In this document: in pieces, positions 63,560 through 64,000 of the stretch
How the letters are laid out: each line of letters starts with the position of its first letter
How positions within the stretch are numbered: the stretch's first letter is position 1
Assembly: GCF_002101705.1 (NCBI RefSeq)
Contig: NZ_LQPC01000018.1
Coordinates: 27,962-91,961, forward strand
Reading direction: 5' to 3'
From: Mycolicibacterium iranicum
GTDB taxonomy: Bacteria; Actinomycetota; Actinomycetes; Mycobacteriales; Mycobacteriaceae
DNA length: 64,000 nucleotides
Notes under the pieces: model-generated
The model's input: only the letters and a program-made list of their open reading frames with translations
What the model was told of the DNA's origin: nothing
Databases searched by the model: none
Made by a program: the position numbers and the translations under genes

Positions 63560-64000
63560 TCAGCCGGGCGTGTTGCCGATCAACTCGACCCCGCTGCCGT
63601 TCCAGCGGAACTTGACCACGCTGTCGAGCCCGGGCACACCGCCGGAGAACTTCAGCGCGACCGTGTCGCCGGTGGTCTGCGTGGCGTCGAGACCGTTGAA
63701 GCCGTAGGTGTCGGGCACGCCGGTGGGAATGAACTTGCCCTGGTGGAACAGCAACGCGCGTGTATTCGGATTGTCCGAGTTGGTGTTGGCCTTGATGATG
63801 ACCGCCGACAGCTGCGCGCACTCGTTGTAGTTGCCCGCCAGCGGTTCGGGATTCCAGGCCTGGTTGCTTCGCGGGTCGCGGGGCAGTTCGGACACGGCCC
63901 TCGCGATCTCCGGCGCCGCCAGATTGGTGGCGCACGGATCGTCGGCGGGGGCGGGCCCAGGCGGGGGTCCGGTGGGCTGAGCGGGCGGCGGAGCGGCGGG
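63560..64000 (-). CDS. lprE: Lipoprotein LprE, N-terminal part outside the window
   Basis: C-terminal 146 residues. From the window edge the - strand reads a Pro-rich stretch (PAAPPPAQPTGPPPGPAPAD), then DPCATNLAAPEIARAVSELP, NEPLAGNYNECAQL-like PEPLAGNYNECAQLSAVIIK, QGKFIPTGVPDTYGFNGLD and the terminal VVKFRWNGSGVELIGNTPG. This matches M. tuberculosis LprE (Rv1252c) from memory almost residue by residue. The signal peptide and lipobox must lie beyond 64000. Two cysteines (in DPCAT and NECAQ) could pair outside the membrane. Function not known. Confidence 0.88.
   Translation of the reverse strand, partial: PAAPPPAQPTGPPPGPAPADDPCATNLAAPEIARAVSELPRDPRSNQAWNPEPLAGNYNECAQLSAVIIKANTNSDNPNTRALLFHQGKFIPTGVPDTYGFNGLDATQTTGDTVALKFSGGVPGLDSVVKFRWNGSGVELIGNTPG

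Overview
The window reads as a fast-growing, non-tuberculous mycobacterium (Mycolicibacterium type). It is GC-rich and uses many GTG starts. Its backbone follows, in order and orientation, the Mycobacterium tuberculosis block I remember as Rv1193 to Rv1252c: fadD36, dapD, dapE, LOG, fadD6, folP2, gpgS, tagA, glgM, glgC, the RaaS-controlled ABC exporter, sigE-rseA-htrA-tatB, mrp, corA, lpqZ, kgd, an MFS pump, a nuclease-helicase and lprE. At least a dozen genes start directly 6 to 8 nt after a TANNNT -10 box, the mycobacterial leaderless arrangement. No tRNA, rRNA, insertion sequence or CRISPR array was seen.

The interesting material sits as islands in this conserved backbone. (1) Positions 1-4022 hold a tightly coupled operon for a mycosporine-like amino acid (MAA, a UV sunscreen): the tail of a probable sugar-phosphate cyclase, then O-methyltransferase MysB, ATP-grasp ligase MysC and Ddl-like ligase MysD, followed by a TauD-type iron/2-oxoglutarate dioxygenase that is not part of the classical pathway. 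(2) Positions 7885-11461, between dapD and dapE, hold a LysR regulator, an APC permease and a fold-type IV aminotransferase closely resembling (R)-selective amine transaminases. (3) Positions 12766-15180 hold an ABC-F protein whose leader has a leaderless 4-codon uORF and an inverted repeat masking the start region, then an EspC-like type VII secretion substrate. (4) Positions 41757-42500 hold a SUFU-domain gene and a 25-bp tandem array where lpqY-sugABC stands in M. tuberculosis. (5) Positions 46856-48993 hold a PGRS-like glycine-rich exported protein without a PE domain and a small DUF732 protein.

The backbone joins diaminopimelate synthesis (dapD, dapE), polymethylated glucan and glycogen metabolism (gpgS, glgM, glgC), envelope stress control (sigE, rseA, htrA, with tatB next to them), magnesium handling (corA and a soluble MgtE-like protein) and central carbon metabolism (malic enzyme, Kgd). 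A dispersed palindromic repeat with core GCGAGCGCGCGTGT occurs at least six times, always at gene borders. Two copies face each other around a VanY-like peptidase gene.

Functions come from reading motifs and from remembered family sequences; no search was run.
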